Source: JAGNLV01 sp964612145 (GTDB lineage: Bacteria > Zixibacteria > MSB-5A5 > GN15 > FEB-12). Taken from it: a DNA stretch of 64,000 bases. A program made the translations under genes and the position numbers. Shown here in pieces: positions 62,785 to 64,000 of this stretch. The notes below the pieces were generated by a model. That model searched no databases and was not told where the DNA came from. It saw only the letters and a list, made by a program, of their open reading frames with translations. The stretch spans positions 97,958 through 161,957 of the forward strand of contig CAZTBP010000010.1 in assembly GCA_964612145.1 (NCBI GenBank), written 5' to 3'. The number at the start of each line of letters is the position of its first letter. The stretch's first letter is position 1.

Positions 62785-63821
62785 TGTCGGCTGGTTTTAA
62801 CTTTAAAGAACGTTTAGGGGCAGGCCACTTTGGAGAGGTGTGGCTTGCGGAAGATACAGGGCTTCGGCAAGATGTTGCACTGAAGCTCATCCAGCCTTCA
62901 AAACTGCCCAATTCAAAGAACTTCTTTCAAGAGGCACAACTGCTTAAGGGCGCTGAACATCCGAATGTGGTTAAGGTATATGAGACGGGACCACTGAACG
63001 ATGGTAGAATCTACGTTTCTATGGAGTACCTGCCCAGCGGCAGTTTGGAGGACGAGGCCAAAGGCCGTTATGTAGAACTTACTCGGGCCAAGCGGATAAT
63101 GATAGACGTACTGCGAGGTTTAGAGCACGCTCATAGCAAGGGGATTCTGCATAGAGATATCAAACCTGCCAACATATTAATTGGCAATAACAAAGAAGGC
63201 AAATTGTCAGATTTTGGACAAGCGGTGCCCAAAAATATCAATCCGGCGTTGCTCGGTGCGAAAGACTACGCATATATCCTTCATCTCGCCCCGGAGGTGC
63301 ATGGAGGAAAGCCATTCTCAATCCAAACTGACATATTTGCTTGTGGAATGACGATATACCGACTGGTAAACGGGGACATGTATCTTCCCTCTTTGCCTGC
63401 ACAGGATGTGATAAAGGCGTCTATCGCCGGCAAATATCCCGACCGGGCCGTCCATCGTAATTTCGTGCCCCGTGCCTGGCGTAGTTTCATCAGTAAAGCA
63501 CTGGCCCTGTCATTGAAGGAGCGCTTCAGATCTGCGGAGGAGATGAGGCACGCACTGGAGCGCTTGCCTGCAGCAGTAAACTGGCAGGAGCGGCTTTTAC
63601 CTGATGGTATGCGGTGGGCTACCGGCCTAGTTCAGGCTTGTTGGGTTGTAGAAAAGACGCGGGATTCCGCCGGCAGGTGGTGTGTTGAGGTGCGCAAGGG
63701 CCGTAACAAAAATAACCTCGGGCGTGTACTGGCTCTCTGTAAATACGGCCTCGTCGAAAGCCGGGCCGATCAATTTAGCAGGAAGGTTCTCCAAGGGTTC
63801 GTGACAGGGAAGTATCCGTAG
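62784..63821 (+). CDS. Serine/threonine protein kinase
   Basis: 345 aa from ATG 62784. The Hanks-type kinase domain is complete: G-loop LGAGHFGEVW (11-20), VALK with Lys34, HRDIKPANIL (His123, Asp125), DFG at 143-145, and APE (LAPEVHG) with the following DIFACG. The C-terminal ~85 residues form a small basic domain, with no transmembrane helix or PASTA/receptor part. It is cytosolic and coupled to the upstream 150-aa gene, which may be its substrate or partner. Soluble kinases of this type occur in phage-defence cassettes, but that role is inference. Confidence 0.88.
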   Translation: MSAGFNFKERLGAGHFGEVWLAEDTGLRQDVALKLIQPSKLPNSKNFFQEAQLLKGAEHPNVVKVYETGPLNDGRIYVSMEYLPSGSLEDEAKGRYVELTRAKRIMIDVLRGLEHAHSKGILHRDIKPANILIGNNKEGKLSDFGQAVPKNINPALLGAKDYAYILHLAPEVHGGKPFSIQTDIFACGMTIYRLVNGDMYLPSLPAQDVIKASIAGKYPDRAVHRNFVPRAWRSFISKALALSLKERFRSAEEMRHALERLPAAVNWQERLLPDGMRWATGLVQACWVVEKTRDSAGRWCVEVRKGRNKNNLGRVLALCKYGLVESRADQFSRKVLQGFVTGKYP

Positions 63822-63877
63822 CGGGCGAATAGTGGCTTCTATCAGGCCGGATAATTGGGAAAGGAGCTGTCAAACCA

Positions 63878-63961
63878 TTGAAGAAATCAAAATTACTTGC
63901 CACGTCCTTTATCCTATACGCAGCCCTTGCGTTTATAGGTTGTGGCCCTCTGTGCCAATAA
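63878..63961 (+). CDS. Possible 27-aa lipoprotein
   Basis: TTG 63878 with AAAGGAG 11 nt upstream. MKKSKLLATSFILYAALAFI-GCGPLCQ has a basic start, a hydrophobic core and an (A/I)GC lipobox, leaving a six-residue mature peptide with a second Cys. Too short to prove, but the pattern matches small entericidin-type lipoproteins. Confidence 0.4.
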   Translation: MKKSKLLATSFILYAALAFIGCGPLCQ

Positions 63962-64000
63962 TAGTGAGACACGGAATGAGAGTAGCCGTGAGGGTGGGAA

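Noticed and set aside
1..64000. CRISPR array, rRNA genes or IS elements
   Set aside because: No regularly spaced repeats, rRNA-like segments or transposase genes were found on reading the window.

Overview
The window reads as one end of a large, mosaic accessory island (about 1-34094) joined to ordinary chromosome (about 34.1-62.2 kb), followed by a small foreign-looking cassette (62.2-64 kb). The organism is probably a Gram-negative member of the FCB group. The first gene ends in a YPNPFNP-type type IX secretion sorting domain, and the chromosome carries TamA/TamB-like outer-membrane assembly genes, lipoproteins, an AceE-type pyruvate dehydrogenase and an Aquifex-type aconitase. Zixibacteria or a related candidate phylum would fit, but the sequence alone does not settle this. 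By eye, the chromosomal half is rich in C-ending codons and the island is clearly lower in GC.

Island, left to right: a secreted VCBS-repeat protein; a leftward trio (short tyrosine recombinase, zinc-ribbon membrane protein, beta-propeller lipoprotein); a serine recombinase with a 65-codon companion gene; a translationally coupled LexA-like / 59-aa / SMC-like ATPase cassette; a DisA-type nucleotide-cyclase-fold protein; a TIGR02391 protein; and a tightly packed AbiEi-AbiEii-helicase-methyltransferase operon. After these come a probable ATP-grasp peptide-modification cassette (71-aa precursor, MvdC/D-like ligase, membrane protein) behind a near-consensus promoter, and a phage/plasmid recombination module (SSB, ssDNA-annealing-like protein, DUF932). 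The island closes with a seven-gene leftward operon: branched-chain-type substrate-binding protein, radical SAM/SPASM enzyme, a 735-aa protein with a second divergent DisA-type domain, and LivHMGF. LivH is split at a run of nine T. The island ends at a 54-bp 3' fragment of a tRNA-Met gene whose geometry puts the element to its left and chromosome to its right. The intact tRNA should lie beyond the left edge of the window.

Chromosomal half: ATP-grasp ligase / unknown 661-aa protein / alanine racemase operon; M48 protease lipoprotein; a glutamate-receptor-like potassium channel (substrate-binding domain interrupted by a TVGYGD pore); MscS channel; TamA-TamB; the complete pyruvate dehydrogenase operon aceE-aceF-lpd; BCCT transporter; aconitase; a tandem-fused DsrC/TusE protein that keeps only one of the family cysteines; and an MltF-like lytic transglycosylase. 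The window closes with an RNase-H-like protein plus a Ser/Thr kinase behind a consensus promoter, and a possible 27-aa lipoprotein.

Most unusual: two independent divergent DisA-fold proteins in the same island. Both keep the DGA motif and a late S-x-D-G-x-I motif, and both have lost RHR. One follows a restriction/AbiE operon. The other sits between a radical SAM enzyme and an amino-acid-type ABC importer. I know of no described system with the second architecture. Three short genes below 60 codons were recovered by reading the strands directly (59 aa at 8739-8918, 55 aa at 25000-25167, 50 aa at 33519-33671).
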